The notes: a model not told the origin generated them from the sequence alone. A stretch of DNA of 64,000 nt from an uncultured Eubacteriales bacterium (GCA_934695425.1 CAKUVH010000001.1:1-64000); one strand, 5' to 3'. Numbered from the stretch's first letter, positions 35,702 to 43,130 are shown. Program-made: numbers and translations.

Positions 35702-35757
35702 TAGCGTGAAAGCGTTATTTTAAATATATAATTTATTATTATGGAGGAATGTTAACA

Positions 35758-36003
35758 ATGGCAGTTAAAATCAGACTTAGAAGAATGGGAGCTCATAAAA
35801 AACCTTTTTACAGAGTAGTAGTTGCGGATTCTCGTTCTCCTCGTGACGGAAAATGTATCGAAGAAATCGGATTTTTTAATCCTATGGTAGAACCTGCTGA
35901 AATTAAGCTCGATATGGAAAAAGTAGAAAAATGGATTGCAAACGGCGCTCAACCTACTGACAGGGTAAAAAGCATTATTAAAGGGCTAAAAGAAGCGAAA
36001 TAA
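35758..36003 (+). CDS. rpsP: 30S ribosomal protein S16
   Basis: 81 residues: MAVKIRLRRMGAHKKPFYRV is a near-perfect S16 N terminus, followed by ADSRSPRDGK and EEIGFFNP. ATG at 35758 is 10 bases after GGAGG; an ATG at 35749 directly abuts the Shine-Dalgarno. Part of the conserved ffh-rpsP-khpA-rimM-trmD block. Confidence 0.97.
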   Translation: MAVKIRLRRMGAHKKPFYRVVVADSRSPRDGKCIEEIGFFNPMVEPAEIKLDMEKVEKWIANGAQPTDRVKSIIKGLKEAK

Positions 36004-36030
36004 CAAAGTTTAAAGGAGAGAGAAAATTTA

Positions 36031-36276
36031 ATGGAGGACAATATAGAGAATCTGTTAAACATACTCGTTAAGAGCCTTATTCTTAAGCCCGAAGCTTTAA
36101 GGATCGAAAAAGGTGAACCTGCCACCGATGGACTGGTAGTGTACAGGTTGGTTGTCGATGAAAGCGATATGGGCAGAGTCATAGGAAAACACGGAAGAGT
36201 TGCTGCTAAAATTCGAAATGTTGTTAGAACTGCGGCTTTAAAAAACAATATGAAAATTGCTGTAGAGATAGGTTAA
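36031..36276 (+). CDS. khpA: KH-domain RNA-binding protein KhpA (YlqC)
   Basis: 81 residues, one KH domain with the GxxG loop as IGKHGR (about residues 53-58). Family members bind RNA, often with KhpB, and influence cell division and translation in Firmicutes. Position between rpsP and rimM is the usual one. ATG start with AAAGGAGAG upstream. Confidence 0.93.
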   Translation: MEDNIENLLNILVKSLILKPEALRIEKGEPATDGLVVYRLVVDESDMGRVIGKHGRVAAKIRNVVRTAALKNNMKIAVEIG

Positions 36277-36289
36277 ATTAATAATCCTA

Positions 36290-36330
36290 AATGGCGCTTG
36301 GACGTTAATCCGGGCGCATTATTTTCTTTA
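36290..36330 (+). terminator. Possible weak terminator after khpA
   Basis: A stem of about 11 bp with one bulge and two G-U pairs (36290-36320), followed by ATTTTCTTTA. It may only reduce readthrough into rimM-trmD. Confidence 0.4.
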
Positions 36331-36352
36331 TTATCTTAATTGAGGAGGCAAA

Positions 36353-36868
36353 ATGTCAGAAAAAAATTATTTTTGCATCGGAAAAATAGTAGGCACGAGA
36401 GGACTAAGGGGCGAATTAAAAGTTGAACCTTACACGGATTTCCCGGAAGATTTTTATGAGATAAAAAATATTTTTTTAGATATAGAATCCGATCCTTTGG
36501 ATATTAAAAATATAAGGATTCATAAATCTCAAGTCTTAATGTCGCTTGCGGACGTTCAAAATCGTACCCAGGCTGAATTTATGCGTGGGAAACTTTTATA
36601 TGCTTTCAAAAAAGACATTCCGTTGGATGAAGACAGATTTTTTATAGAAGAACTTAAAGGGTGTCTTGTTGAAGATGTAAATAACAATAAAATTTATGGC
36701 ACAGTAAGGAATATATTTAATACCGGCGCAAATGATATTTATAGTATCGTTAACGAGCAAGGCAAAGAATATCTTCTTCCCATAATAGAGGGAACCATTA
36801 AAGAAATAAATTTAGAGGATAATAAAATAATTATTGATCCTATTAAGGGTGTTTTTGATGAAGATTGA
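36353..36868 (+). CDS. rimM: Ribosome maturation factor RimM
   Basis: 171 residues. N-terminal RimM barrel with IGKIVGTRGLRGELKVEPYTDFP (about residues 8-30), and a C-terminal PRC-barrel with GTVRNIFNTGANDIYSI and KEYLLPIIEGTIKEI. It assists 30S head assembly with S19. ATG start with GAGGAGG upstream. The 3' end overlaps trmD by 11 bases. Confidence 0.95.
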   Translation: MSEKNYFCIGKIVGTRGLRGELKVEPYTDFPEDFYEIKNIFLDIESDPLDIKNIRIHKSQVLMSLADVQNRTQAEFMRGKLLYAFKKDIPLDEDRFFIEELKGCLVEDVNNNKIYGTVRNIFNTGANDIYSIVNEQGKEYLLPIIEGTIKEINLEDNKIIIDPIKGVFDED

Positions 36869-37562
36869 TATAATGACCCTTTTCCCTGATATGTGTGAAG
36901 CTTTTTTATCTGAAAGTATAATCGGCAGAGCACGTAAAAAAAATATATTGGATATTAAGTGTCATCAAATAAGAAATTTTGCATATGATAAACATAAAAG
37001 AGTGGATGATACTCCATATGGTGGCGGAAAAGGTATGGTCATGAAGCCTGAACCCATCTATAGATGTTTTGAAAGTATATGCGATATGCGCGGTAAACGC
37101 CCTCTTGTTGTGTATATGACTCCAAAAGGTGAAGTTTTTAATCAAGAAAAAGTAAAGGAATTTAGCAAGGCAGACAATATCGCAATTTTATGCGGGCATT
37201 ATGAAGGCGTCGATCAACGTATCATAGACGAAATTGTAGATAGACAAATTTCGATAGGAGATTATGTTCTTACCGGCGGCGAGATACCTGCGGTTGCTTT
37301 TACTGATGCCGTATGCAGGATGGTTCCCGGGGTTTTATCTGATGCGGTGTGTTTTGAGGAAGAAAGCCATTTCAACGGCCTTTTGGAGCATCCTCAGTAC
37401 ACAAAACCATATATCTGGAAAGACAAAGAAGTCCCTGAAGTGCTTATTTCAGGTCACCATGCTAATATTGAAAAATGGAAAAAAGAGCAAGCAATTTCAG
37501 AAACTCAAAAGTATAGACCTGATTTGTTTAAAGATTATTTAGAGAGTCGAAACTTAAATTAA
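36858..37562 (+). CDS. trmD: tRNA (guanine-37-N1)-methyltransferase
   Basis: SPOUT-class methyltransferase placing m1G37 in tRNAs that read CNN codons. 234 residues: MKIDIMTLFPDMCEAFLSES start, PYGGGKGMVMKPEPIY, the knot segment ILCGHYEGVDQRIID, and GDYVLTGGEIPA. The start is the ATG inside the end of rimM, after AAGGGTG. Last gene of the block. Confidence 0.96.
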   Translation: MKIDIMTLFPDMCEAFLSESIIGRARKKNILDIKCHQIRNFAYDKHKRVDDTPYGGGKGMVMKPEPIYRCFESICDMRGKRPLVVYMTPKGEVFNQEKVKEFSKADNIAILCGHYEGVDQRIIDEIVDRQISIGDYVLTGGEIPAVAFTDAVCRMVPGVLSDAVCFEEESHFNGLLEHPQYTKPYIWKDKEVPEVLISGHHANIEKWKKEQAISETQKYRPDLFKDYLESRNLN

Positions 37563-37666
37563 TATTTATATTCAATAAAAAATAATTAAATTTTCGACAT
37601 ATCTCACAATAGCTATGTTTTAAAAATTGAAAGTGTAGGTAACTAAGCCAAAAAACTCATTTTTTA

Positions 37667-37694
37667 TTGACTAATCTCATAGTTGTGATATAAT
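37667..37694 (+). promoter_or_regulatory. Promoter of the HPr-like gene
   Basis: TTGACT (37667-37672), a 16-base spacer, TATAAT (37689-37694), giving a leader of about 75 bases. Confidence 0.7.
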
Positions 37695-37777
37695 ATATTA
37701 TTGTAAAGATGTATTGCGAAAGTTAAAAAAATATATTTTTAATGTTTTTATATAGATAGAGTAGGGGAGAGAATATT

Positions 37778-38056
37778 ATGTACGTAAAAGAAGTAGTAGT
37801 TCAAAATCAAGTGGGACTTTGTGCTAGACCGGCTACTTATTTTATTCAAAAAGCAAACGAATTTAAATCTACAGTTTGGGTTGAAAAAGAAGAAAGAAGA
37901 GTTAACGCCAAGAGTTTACTCGGAGTGTTGTCACTCGGAATTATCGGTGGTACTAAAATTAGAATCATCGCTGATGGAACAGATGAACAAGAAGCTGTAG
38001 AACAAATTGTTAAATTGGTTGAATCCGGATTTTCTGTATCTACAAGCTCTAATTAA
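37778..38056 (+). CDS. HPr-like protein with Cys15 in place of the active-site histidine
   Basis: 92 residues, clear HPr fold. The phosphorylation site reads VGLCARPA: Cys15 sits where PTS HPr has the His phosphorylated by enzyme I (GLHARPA), so it cannot carry phosphate in the normal PTS reaction. The regulatory serine region NAKSLLGVLSLGI is conserved with Ser46 in place. This parallels Bacillus Crh, a regulatory HPr homologue with Gln15 that acts through Ser46-P and CcpA. A Crh-like regulatory role is inference. ATG start with GGGGAGAG upstream; single-gene transcript with its own promoter and terminator. No other PTS gene is in the window. Confidence 0.88.
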   Translation: MYVKEVVVQNQVGLCARPATYFIQKANEFKSTVWVEKEERRVNAKSLLGVLSLGIIGGTKIRIIADGTDEQEAVEQIVKLVESGFSVSTSSN

Positions 38057-38078
38057 TTTTAACTTATGTGATTATTCA

Positions 38079-38115
38079 AACACCCATATGTCGGATGATG
38101 TATGGGTGTTTTGGT
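38079..38115 (+). terminator. Terminator of the HPr-like gene
   Basis: Perfect 10-bp stem AACACCCATA/TATGGGTGTT with a 12-base loop, then TTGGTATTT. Confidence 0.75.
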
Positions 38116-38129
38116 ATTTATCTGCGTAT

Positions 38130-38158
38130 CAAAAAGCTCTTGCTTTTCAGCAAGAGCT
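38130..38158 (-). terminator. Terminator of the beta-helix protein gene
   Basis: Perfect 10-bp stem AGCTCTTGCT/AGCAAGAGCT with a 4-base loop; on the minus strand it is followed by TTTT. Confidence 0.8.
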
Positions 38159-38164
38159 AAAATA

Positions 38165-38839
38165 TTATATTTTTTTTATAATTTTTCCATTATTTTTTAG
38201 AATTGAACTTTCTTCAATAACTCCTCGCACCATCGAGGTGGGGTAGACTGTTGAATTTCGTCCTATTATTGTTCCCGGGTTAAGTACGGCGTTGCATCCG
38301 ATTTCAACGTAGTCGCCTAGTATTGCTCCGAATTTTTTTAAATCTGTTTGTATTTTTTTCTCACCCAGTTTAACGGCTACCAAAGATCTGTCAGATTTAA
38401 CATTTGAAGTTATCGAACCCGCGCCCATGTGCGATTTGTAACCTAAAATAGAATCGCCTACATAATTAAAGTGCGGCACTTGGACGTTATCAAATAAAAT
38501 TACATTTTTTAATTCGGTTGAATTTCCAACCACGCAATTTTTCCCGACTATAGCGCTGCCTCTTATAAATGCACAGTGACGAATTTGAGCATTTTCCTGA
38601 ATTATTGTGGGACCTTCTATGTGAGCCGAAGGAAAAACGGTGGCTTTTTTTGAAATCCATACATTTTCCGCCACTTCATCATATTCTTCTTTCGGGAGGG
38701 TGGGTCCGACCTCTTTGATAAAATCTTTTATCAAAGAAAGTGCTTCCCAAGGGTAATTTATTTTTTCAAAAATTTTTTCTGCAATAGTGTGGGATGTATC
38801 CAAAAAATTTTTATAATTTAGCTGTATTAATTTTTCCAT
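38165..38839 (-). CDS. Left-handed beta-helix (hexapeptide repeat) transferase-like protein
   Basis: 224 residues. A helical N-terminal region of about 60 residues is followed by hexapeptide repeats (KATVFPSAHIEGPTIIQENAQI, then IRGSAIVGKNCVVGN), as in the C-terminal half of GlmU and related sugar-nucleotide acyltransferases. No nucleotidyltransferase (GlmU N-terminal) domain is present. The region GAGSITSNVKSD resembles the acetyl-CoA site of GlmU. Substrate unknown. The ATG at 38839 has no adjacent Shine-Dalgarno; the strong AAAGGAG lies beyond a stem-loop at 38850-38867. Followed by a terminator. Confidence 0.8.
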   Translation of the reverse strand: MEKLIQLNYKNFLDTSHTIAEKIFEKINYPWEALSLIKDFIKEVGPTLPKEEYDEVAENVWISKKATVFPSAHIEGPTIIQENAQIRHCAFIRGSAIVGKNCVVGNSTELKNVILFDNVQVPHFNYVGDSILGYKSHMGAGSITSNVKSDRSLVAVKLGEKKIQTDLKKFGAILGDYVEIGCNAVLNPGTIIGRNSTVYPTSMVRGVIEESSILKNNGKIIKKI

Positions 38840-38849
38840 AAATATATAA

Positions 38850-38878
38850 GCGGACTTTCAAGCCCGCATTCTCCTTTG
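38850..38878 (-). promoter_or_regulatory. Shine-Dalgarno, 3-codon mini-ORF and stem-loop before the beta-helix gene
   Basis: Read on the minus strand: CAAAGGAG (38878-38871), then ATG CGG GCT TGA (38869-38858). A 7-bp stem (38867-38861 with 38856-38850, one G-U pair) starts at the G of that ATG and ends 10 bases before the true ATG at 38839. The layout parallels the rpe and deoD leaders. Confidence 0.55.
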
Positions 38879-38891
38879 TCATTAATAAAAT

Positions 38892-39575
38892 TTACAAATT
38901 GTATTCCGGGAAACAAACGGTGAATTCTGTTCCTTCTCCTATTTTACTTTTAACGTCGATGTTTCCGCCATATTCTTCGGCAAAATTTTTGGCTATGGAA
39001 AGCCCGAGACCCGAGCCCGGAATGCTTAAGTTTTTAGCGGATGCAGACCTATAATTTTTTGCAAATATTTTGTCTAATTCATTTTCCGCAATGCCCATTC
39101 CTGTATCTTTGATCTTTATATTGACTTTGTCATTTTTTTGCACCACATTTATGTACACTTTTCCTTGCTCTTTATTATATTTAATGGCGTTCTCCAAAAT
39201 ATTTGTTATTATTCTGGAAATTTTATTTTCAGGAATAGAAACGTAAATATCGTTGGAATTCACATTAAAAATAACTTCTACATTTTTTTTGGATGCAAGA
39301 GGGGACAAGGCCTTAACATACTTATTTATTTGTATGTTAACATTGCACTTATTTATACCTTGAAATTGACTCTTGTCGGATGATTTTAAAAGTTCTTCTA
39401 CCAAATCCAAAAGTCTCTGAGATTCAGAATATATTATATCCAAGAATTCATTTTGAGATTTTTGATCATATGTGCCTTTTTTTAACAGCTCAACAAACCC
39501 CATAATAGACGTTATGGGTATCTTTAAATCGTGGATAGTGTTTTTCAGTTCATTTTGATAATTATTATTTTCCAT
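38892..39575 (-). CDS. Soluble sensor histidine kinase (no membrane sensor domain)
   Basis: 227 residues. Begins almost directly with the H-box IHDLKIPITSIMGFVELL (phospho-acceptor His about residue 14), then the N-box ITNILENAIKYN, DTGMGIAENELDKIFAK and GSGLGLSIAKNFAEEYGG, a complete ATPase domain. No transmembrane helix, HAMP or PAS domain is present, so it lacks an obvious input. It lies 61 bases downstream of the response regulator on the same strand. ATG start after GAGGT, directly below a stem-loop at 39587-39612. Confidence 0.88.
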   Translation of the reverse strand: MENNNYQNELKNTIHDLKIPITSIMGFVELLKKGTYDQKSQNEFLDIIYSESQRLLDLVEELLKSSDKSQFQGINKCNVNIQINKYVKALSPLASKKNVEVIFNVNSNDIYVSIPENKISRIITNILENAIKYNKEQGKVYINVVQKNDKVNIKIKDTGMGIAENELDKIFAKNYRSASAKNLSIPGSGLGLSIAKNFAEEYGGNIDVKSKIGEGTEFTVCFPEYNL

Positions 39576-39586
39576 TTTAATACCTC

Positions 39587-39612
39587 AGGCAACACAAATT
39601 TCTGCGTTGCCT
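39587..39612. other. Stem-loop between response regulator and kinase genes
   Basis: Perfect 7-bp stem AGGCAAC/GTTGCCT with a 12-base loop. On the minus strand it ends immediately before the kinase Shine-Dalgarno, so it may set the relative amount of kinase. On the plus strand it is followed by T-rich sequence, but no plus-strand gene ends here. Confidence 0.5.
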
Positions 39613-39636
39613 TTTCTTTCTTCATTTATTTAAATT

Positions 39637-40359
39637 TTAAATTTCATCTTCCGAAGCAAATCTGTATCCAACCCCGCGAACAGTAAGAATATATTTCGGA
39701 TTTTCAGATTCATCTTCTATTTTTTGACGAAGATATCTAATGTGAACGTCAACTGTTCTTGCGTCTCCGCAGAATTCTACGTCCCATACTTTTTCCATTA
39801 ATTGGTCTCTGTTTAAAACACGGCCTTTGCTTAACATCAATGATGTAAGTAAATCAAACTCTTTCATTGTTAAATCGATAGGTTTGTTATTTTTGCTTAC
39901 AGTACGTCTTGCTAAGTTTACTGTTATTTCGCCACAAGTAATGATATCGTTGCTTGGATTTACAATGTTGGAATATTCTTTTCTGCGAATTAAAGCTTTA
40001 ACTCTCGCGCATAACTCTTTCAAGCTGAACGGTTTGGTTACGTAATCGTCCGCTCCCATTTCTAATCCCAAAACGCAATCCACTTCGTCATTTCTGGCTG
40101 TGAGAAGAATTATAGGCACGGTTTTTGTATCTTTGTCGAGTTTAAGTCTTCCGCATATGCTTAAACCGTCCGGAGCAGGCATTACCCAATCTAAAACTAT
40201 AACGTCCGGTAAACGTCTTTGAACAGCTTTAAGTAATTCTTCACCACCGGCAAATTCTTGAGTTTCAAAACCATATTCACGAAGTGCCAATGAAGCCAAT
40301 TTCCTTATATTAGGTTCATCATCCACAACATATATTAGACTACGTTTATCTTCTGACAT
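39637..40359 (-). CDS. OmpR-family response regulator
   Basis: 240 residues. Receiver domain with acidic pair DDEPN, phospho-acceptor in VIVLDWVMPAPDGL (Asp about residue 56) and the switch lysine in DDYVTKPF; C-terminal winged helix with SKGRVLNRDQLMEKVW, RTVDVHIRYLRQKIE and VRGVGYRF. Closest in style to PhoP/WalR regulators; the target genes are unknown. ATG start with AGGAG 13 bases upstream. Operon with the soluble kinase. Confidence 0.93.
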   Translation of the reverse strand: MSEDKRSLIYVVDDEPNIRKLASLALREYGFETQEFAGGEELLKAVQRRLPDVIVLDWVMPAPDGLSICGRLKLDKDTKTVPIILLTARNDEVDCVLGLEMGADDYVTKPFSLKELCARVKALIRRKEYSNIVNPSNDIITCGEITVNLARRTVSKNNKPIDLTMKEFDLLTSLMLSKGRVLNRDQLMEKVWDVEFCGDARTVDVHIRYLRQKIEDESENPKYILTVRGVGYRFASEDEI

Positions 40360-40473
40360 AACTTAATACACTCTCCTAACTAAAAAGTCAACATAATGGA
40401 TTAAACCAAAATTAAAAACCTATTAAAATGCGGATTTTTTTAATAAAGCCATAACTCCTTTTAATCTATATGT

Positions 40474-40502
40474 ATTATAATACAAAAAGAAAATAAAAAC
40501 AA
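40474..40502 (-). promoter_or_regulatory. Promoter of the two-component operon
   Basis: Minus strand: TTGTTT (40502-40497), a 17-base spacer, TATAAT (40479-40474). It leaves a leader of about 110 bases. Confidence 0.55.
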
Positions 40503-40767
40503 ATACTTTTAAAAAATTTGTCATTGATAAGATAAATTTTTAATATTTGAACTATATTTCGAATTGGAATATCCCAAAACTATATAATTCTTCTAAAAAA
40601 ACAAGCTCTTATCTTTTGCGAATTTCAAAATTTCAATATTTTAAAATTATTAATTGAAAGTTTGAATAATATATAAATTTGATATTTTACAGTATAACAT
40701 CATTTTTTTAAAATTAATAGGGTATTTTGCATAATAAATTAAAGAAAAAATTTATCATATTTTTCTA

Positions 40768-40796
40768 TTGACAAACATAAATATATGTAGTAGAAT
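40768..40796 (+). promoter_or_regulatory. Promoter of tRNA-fMet
   Basis: TTGACA (40768-40773), a 17-base spacer, TAGAAT (40791-40796), about 31 bases before the mature tRNA. Confidence 0.75.
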
Positions 40797-40827
40797 AAAT
40801 AACGTACCCAAGGTAAAGAGAAAATAT

Positions 40828-40904
<77 letters not shown>

Positions 40905-40908
40905 AATG

Positions 40909-40955
40909 AAAATCGCTTGATTAGTGTTTATGTACACTCAAGCGATTTTTTCTTT
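40909..40955. terminator. Terminator after tRNA-fMet (also serves the convergent lipoprotein gene)
   Basis: Stem AAAATCGCTTGA/TCAAGCGATTTT, then a T run on the plus strand. The minus side reads TTTTCATTT, so it can also end the lipoprotein transcript. Confidence 0.8.
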
Positions 40956-41759
40956 TTATTTAATTTTAGCACCGTCAAGTTCTGCTGCTGTCAAATTACC
41001 ATCCTCGTTATACCACATTCTATATTCGCTCTTAACTTCGTTTCCTATAAAATTTTTATACTTTATTGTTCCGCCCTCGTAATACCCTGTTCCAATATTT
41101 TTTACGTCATAAAACATAAGCGGGAATTTTACTGTTTTAGGATAAGGTAACAAATTTGCATAGGATTCTCTTGCTTTTTCTCCGGCCTTTCGAGATTTTT
41201 CAGCTTTTTCTTCTTTGGCTTTCTCTTCTTCTTTAGCTTTTTCCTCTTTGGCTTTTTCTTCTTCAGCTTTTTTTGCCTCGGCTTCTTTCGCTTCCGGAAT
41301 AATCCATTTAGCGTCTGGTTTTGTAATGTTCATGGATTTGGAGTAAGCAATACGGAAAATATTATCTTTCTTTACCGCAATGTCCTTTGTAAAAACTTCG
41401 CCTTTTTTTACATTTATTGTTTCATAAGGTTTGTCATAATTTATTTGCTTTTCTGATGTGTTATACATTACAAATGCGTTTGTATAAGTTTTATAATCTT
41501 TGTCGCTATTATTTTCAATTTTTATTTTTGCTTTAGCTACATCATCAGATTCTTCGGTTGATTCAACTGTTATCAAAACGCCGTCGTCATTGTACGATTG
41601 GCCTAAAGATAAATTCATATAGTCTTCATTTGAACTCGAAGCAGAGCTTTCGGTGTTGCTGCCGGAAGATTTCGAACTCGTGCTCGAATCGTTGTTATCG
41701 CATTTTACGAAAATAAGTGACATTAATGCTACTATTAATATTAATAAATATTTTTTCAT
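40956..41759 (-). CDS. Putative lipoprotein with a charged KE-rich helix
   Basis: 267 residues, not recognised. Signal peptide MKKYLLILIVALMSLIF followed by VKC, a poor but possible lipobox, then a Ser/Asn-rich linker. Next comes a beta-rich domain (about 50-130), then a strongly charged helix of repeated AKEEK/AKEEE units (about 155-200), and a C-terminal domain with repeated short beta pieces (YYEGGTIKYKN, RMWYNEDGNLTAAEL) reminiscent of antitoxin/MORN-like strands. ATG start with GGAGGAAC upstream. Tandem neighbour of a related lipoprotein. Confidence 0.7.
   Translation of the reverse strand: MKKYLLILIVALMSLIFVKCDNNDSSTSSKSSGSNTESSASSSNEDYMNLSLGQSYNDDGVLITVESTEESDDVAKAKIKIENNSDKDYKTYTNAFVMYNTSEKQINYDKPYETINVKKGEVFTKDIAVKKDNIFRIAYSKSMNITKPDAKWIIPEAKEAEAKKAEEEKAKEEKAKEEEKAKEEKAEKSRKAGEKARESYANLLPYPKTVKFPLMFYDVKNIGTGYYEGGTIKYKNFIGNEVKSEYRMWYNEDGNLTAAELDGAKIK
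41635..41669. repeat. 35-bp direct repeat, copy 1 (lipoprotein linker)
   Basis: Identical to 42291-42325. It encodes the shared Ser-rich linker after the signal peptides of the two lipoproteins. Confidence 0.8.
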
Positions 41760-41808
41760 AACTTTGTTCCTCCTTCATATTACATTTTTATAGATTAATT
41801 TTAATGAA

Positions 41809-41846
41809 AAAAGAGTAAACAAGCTTTTGACTCAATCTACTCTTTT
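41809..41846 (-). terminator. Terminator of the DUF4352-like lipoprotein gene
   Basis: 9-bp stem AAAAGAGTA/TACTCTTTT with a 20-base loop; on the minus strand followed by TT then CATTAAAAT. The stem is A/T-rich and of moderate strength. Confidence 0.55.
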
Positions 41847-41856
41847 CTATTATAGG

Positions 41857-42393
41857 TTATAATTTTATTTCTACGTGTTCATCGGACCACAGGGAAGGAG
41901 TATATATCAATTTTAGGTTGTTATCATTTTTGGGTACTTCAAAAGATATTGAGCCTGATAAATTTCCTCCTTTTGCTATTTTTGTGCTTGTTATTGGATC
42001 TTTTAATATGTAATTTGTGTCGTGATAAACTCCGTTGCTATCAAGTATTTTAAATTCATAAGAGGCTACATTTATAGAATCATCGGTGTTGTTTTTTATT
42101 GAAAGATCTATTTTTACATATTGATTATCTGTGTCCGGCTTTAAAAATTGATTTCCGGTTTCATAATTTTTCTTTACTGTTTTTATAGTAAGTTCTTCGC
42201 CTTTAATGTCTACAGTTTCACCAACTTTGTGTTCAACTGTTTTGCTGGAATCTTTATTTGTGCTTGAATTTGTATCAGAGCTCGAAGCAGAGCTTTCGGT
42301 GTTGCTGCCGGAAGAGCTCGAACTGCTGCTGTCGCATCCCGCGAAACTTAGTGATATTCCTGCCGCTATTAACATTAATAAATATTTTTTCAT
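41857..42393 (-). CDS. DUF4352-like lipoprotein
   Basis: 178 residues. Good lipoprotein signal (LSFAGC), long Ser-rich linker, then an immunoglobulin-like domain: VGETVDIKGEELTIKTVKKN, YVKIDLSIKNNTDDSINV and GGNLSGSISFEVPKND, which is the DUF4352 pattern (telomeric-repeat-like/Ig fold). Such proteins are surface-exposed with unknown role. ATG start with AAAGGAGGAAC upstream. Shares its signal/linker DNA with the gene at 40956 but has a different body. Confidence 0.78.
   Translation of the reverse strand: MKKYLLMLIAAGISLSFAGCDSSSSSSSGSNTESSASSSDTNSSTNKDSSKTVEHKVGETVDIKGEELTIKTVKKNYETGNQFLKPDTDNQYVKIDLSIKNNTDDSINVASYEFKILDSNGVYHDTNYILKDPITSTKIAKGGNLSGSISFEVPKNDNNLKLIYTPSLWSDEHVEIKL
42291..42325. 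repeat. 35-bp direct repeat, copy 2 (lipoprotein linker)
   Basis: Identical to 41635-41669; see that copy. Confidence 0.8.
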
Positions 42394-42734
42394 AATTTTG
42401 TTCCTCCTTTAAATTACATTTTTATTTTGGCGTTTTACGTTATGCACTATATAACTCCAAGTATGAATAGGGGCGTTGAATACTATAGATAGGGTCATTT
42501 AAAATCAGACGGTTCACAAAGGATAAATAAAGTAATATTTTGTTGGCAGTAAGTTGCAAATTAATAGCGCCTTGTTTTTTGAACTCTATTTATTCTCCGT
42601 GTTATATGTAAATTCCTCCTTTCTTGGCAATACTAATATTATTGGAACATACTATAGTTTATATAGTACAAAATAATTATAGTACTTTGAATAGTAATTG
42701 TCAAATATTTATAATAATTATAGGTGATTTTATT
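42394..42734. promoter_or_regulatory. Divergent control region with repeated ACTATAG-type motifs
   Basis: 341 bases between the lipoprotein and the XRE regulator. ACTATA/TATAGT motifs occur at 42446, 42482, 42651 and 42662 (these last two form the inverted repeat ACTATA-GTTTA-TATAGT), 42678, and again at 42742 just inside the regulator gene. They are candidate operators for the regulator. No firm -35/-10 pair was identified. A minus-strand AAAGGAGG near 42615 has no start codon after it. Confidence 0.45.
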
Positions 42735-43067
42735 ATGAATAACTATAGTGTCGGTAAAAGGATACGAGAATTAAGAATAAGAAAGCATTTATCCCAGGAG
42801 CAAATCGCTCTTAGAGCAGAAATTACCACGGCATATCTTGGGCAGATAGAAAGAGGAGAAAAAAATCCGACAGTAAAATCCGTCGAACAAATTTCTAACG
42901 CGCTTGGGATGTCGTTATCCGAATTATTTAGCAATCAAGACGACCCGATCGTAAACGTAGATGGCGTGATGGAAAATATTATTTTTGAAATGCAAGACCT
43001 TTCTATAAAAGAACGAAAAGAAATGCTTGATATTATTAGAAGTATCATTAAGTTCAAAAAAGAATAG
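42735..43067 (+). CDS. XRE-family transcriptional regulator
   Basis: 110 residues. HTH_3 domain at about residues 6-62: VGKRIRELRIRKHLSQEQIA, TTAYLGQIERGEKNPTVKSV, then ISNALGMSLSELF. The C-terminal 40 residues are a helical tail, possibly for dimerisation. The start is the ATG at 42735 with AGGTGA upstream; the longer open frame from 42624 has no ribosome site and covers the motif cluster. Probably autoregulated through the ACTATAG motifs (inference). Next to two lipoproteins, which may be its targets. Confidence 0.88.
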   Translation: MNNYSVGKRIRELRIRKHLSQEQIALRAEITTAYLGQIERGEKNPTVKSVEQISNALGMSLSELFSNQDDPIVNVDGVMENIIFEMQDLSIKERKEMLDIIRSIIKFKKE

Positions 43068-43094
43068 CCATGAAATATATATGGACAAAAATTA

Positions 43095-43128
43095 AGAGCA
43101 GCCGAAATAACTCGGTTGCTCTTCGTTT
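43095..43128 (+). terminator. Terminator of the XRE regulator gene
   Basis: Stem AGAGCAGCCGA/TCGGTTGCTCT (one mismatch), followed by TCGTTTT. It lies next to the convergent gene's stop and may serve both. Confidence 0.75.
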
Positions 43129-43130
43129 TA

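Larger units (their letters stand above)
40360..40827. other. A+T-rich intergenic region
   Basis: 468 bases without a supported gene. It contains the response-regulator promoter (minus, 40474-40502), a minus-strand AAAAGGAG with a 9-codon ORF whose bases form a stem-loop (40423-40452), and the tRNA promoter (40768-40796). Nothing else was recognised. Confidence 0.6.
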
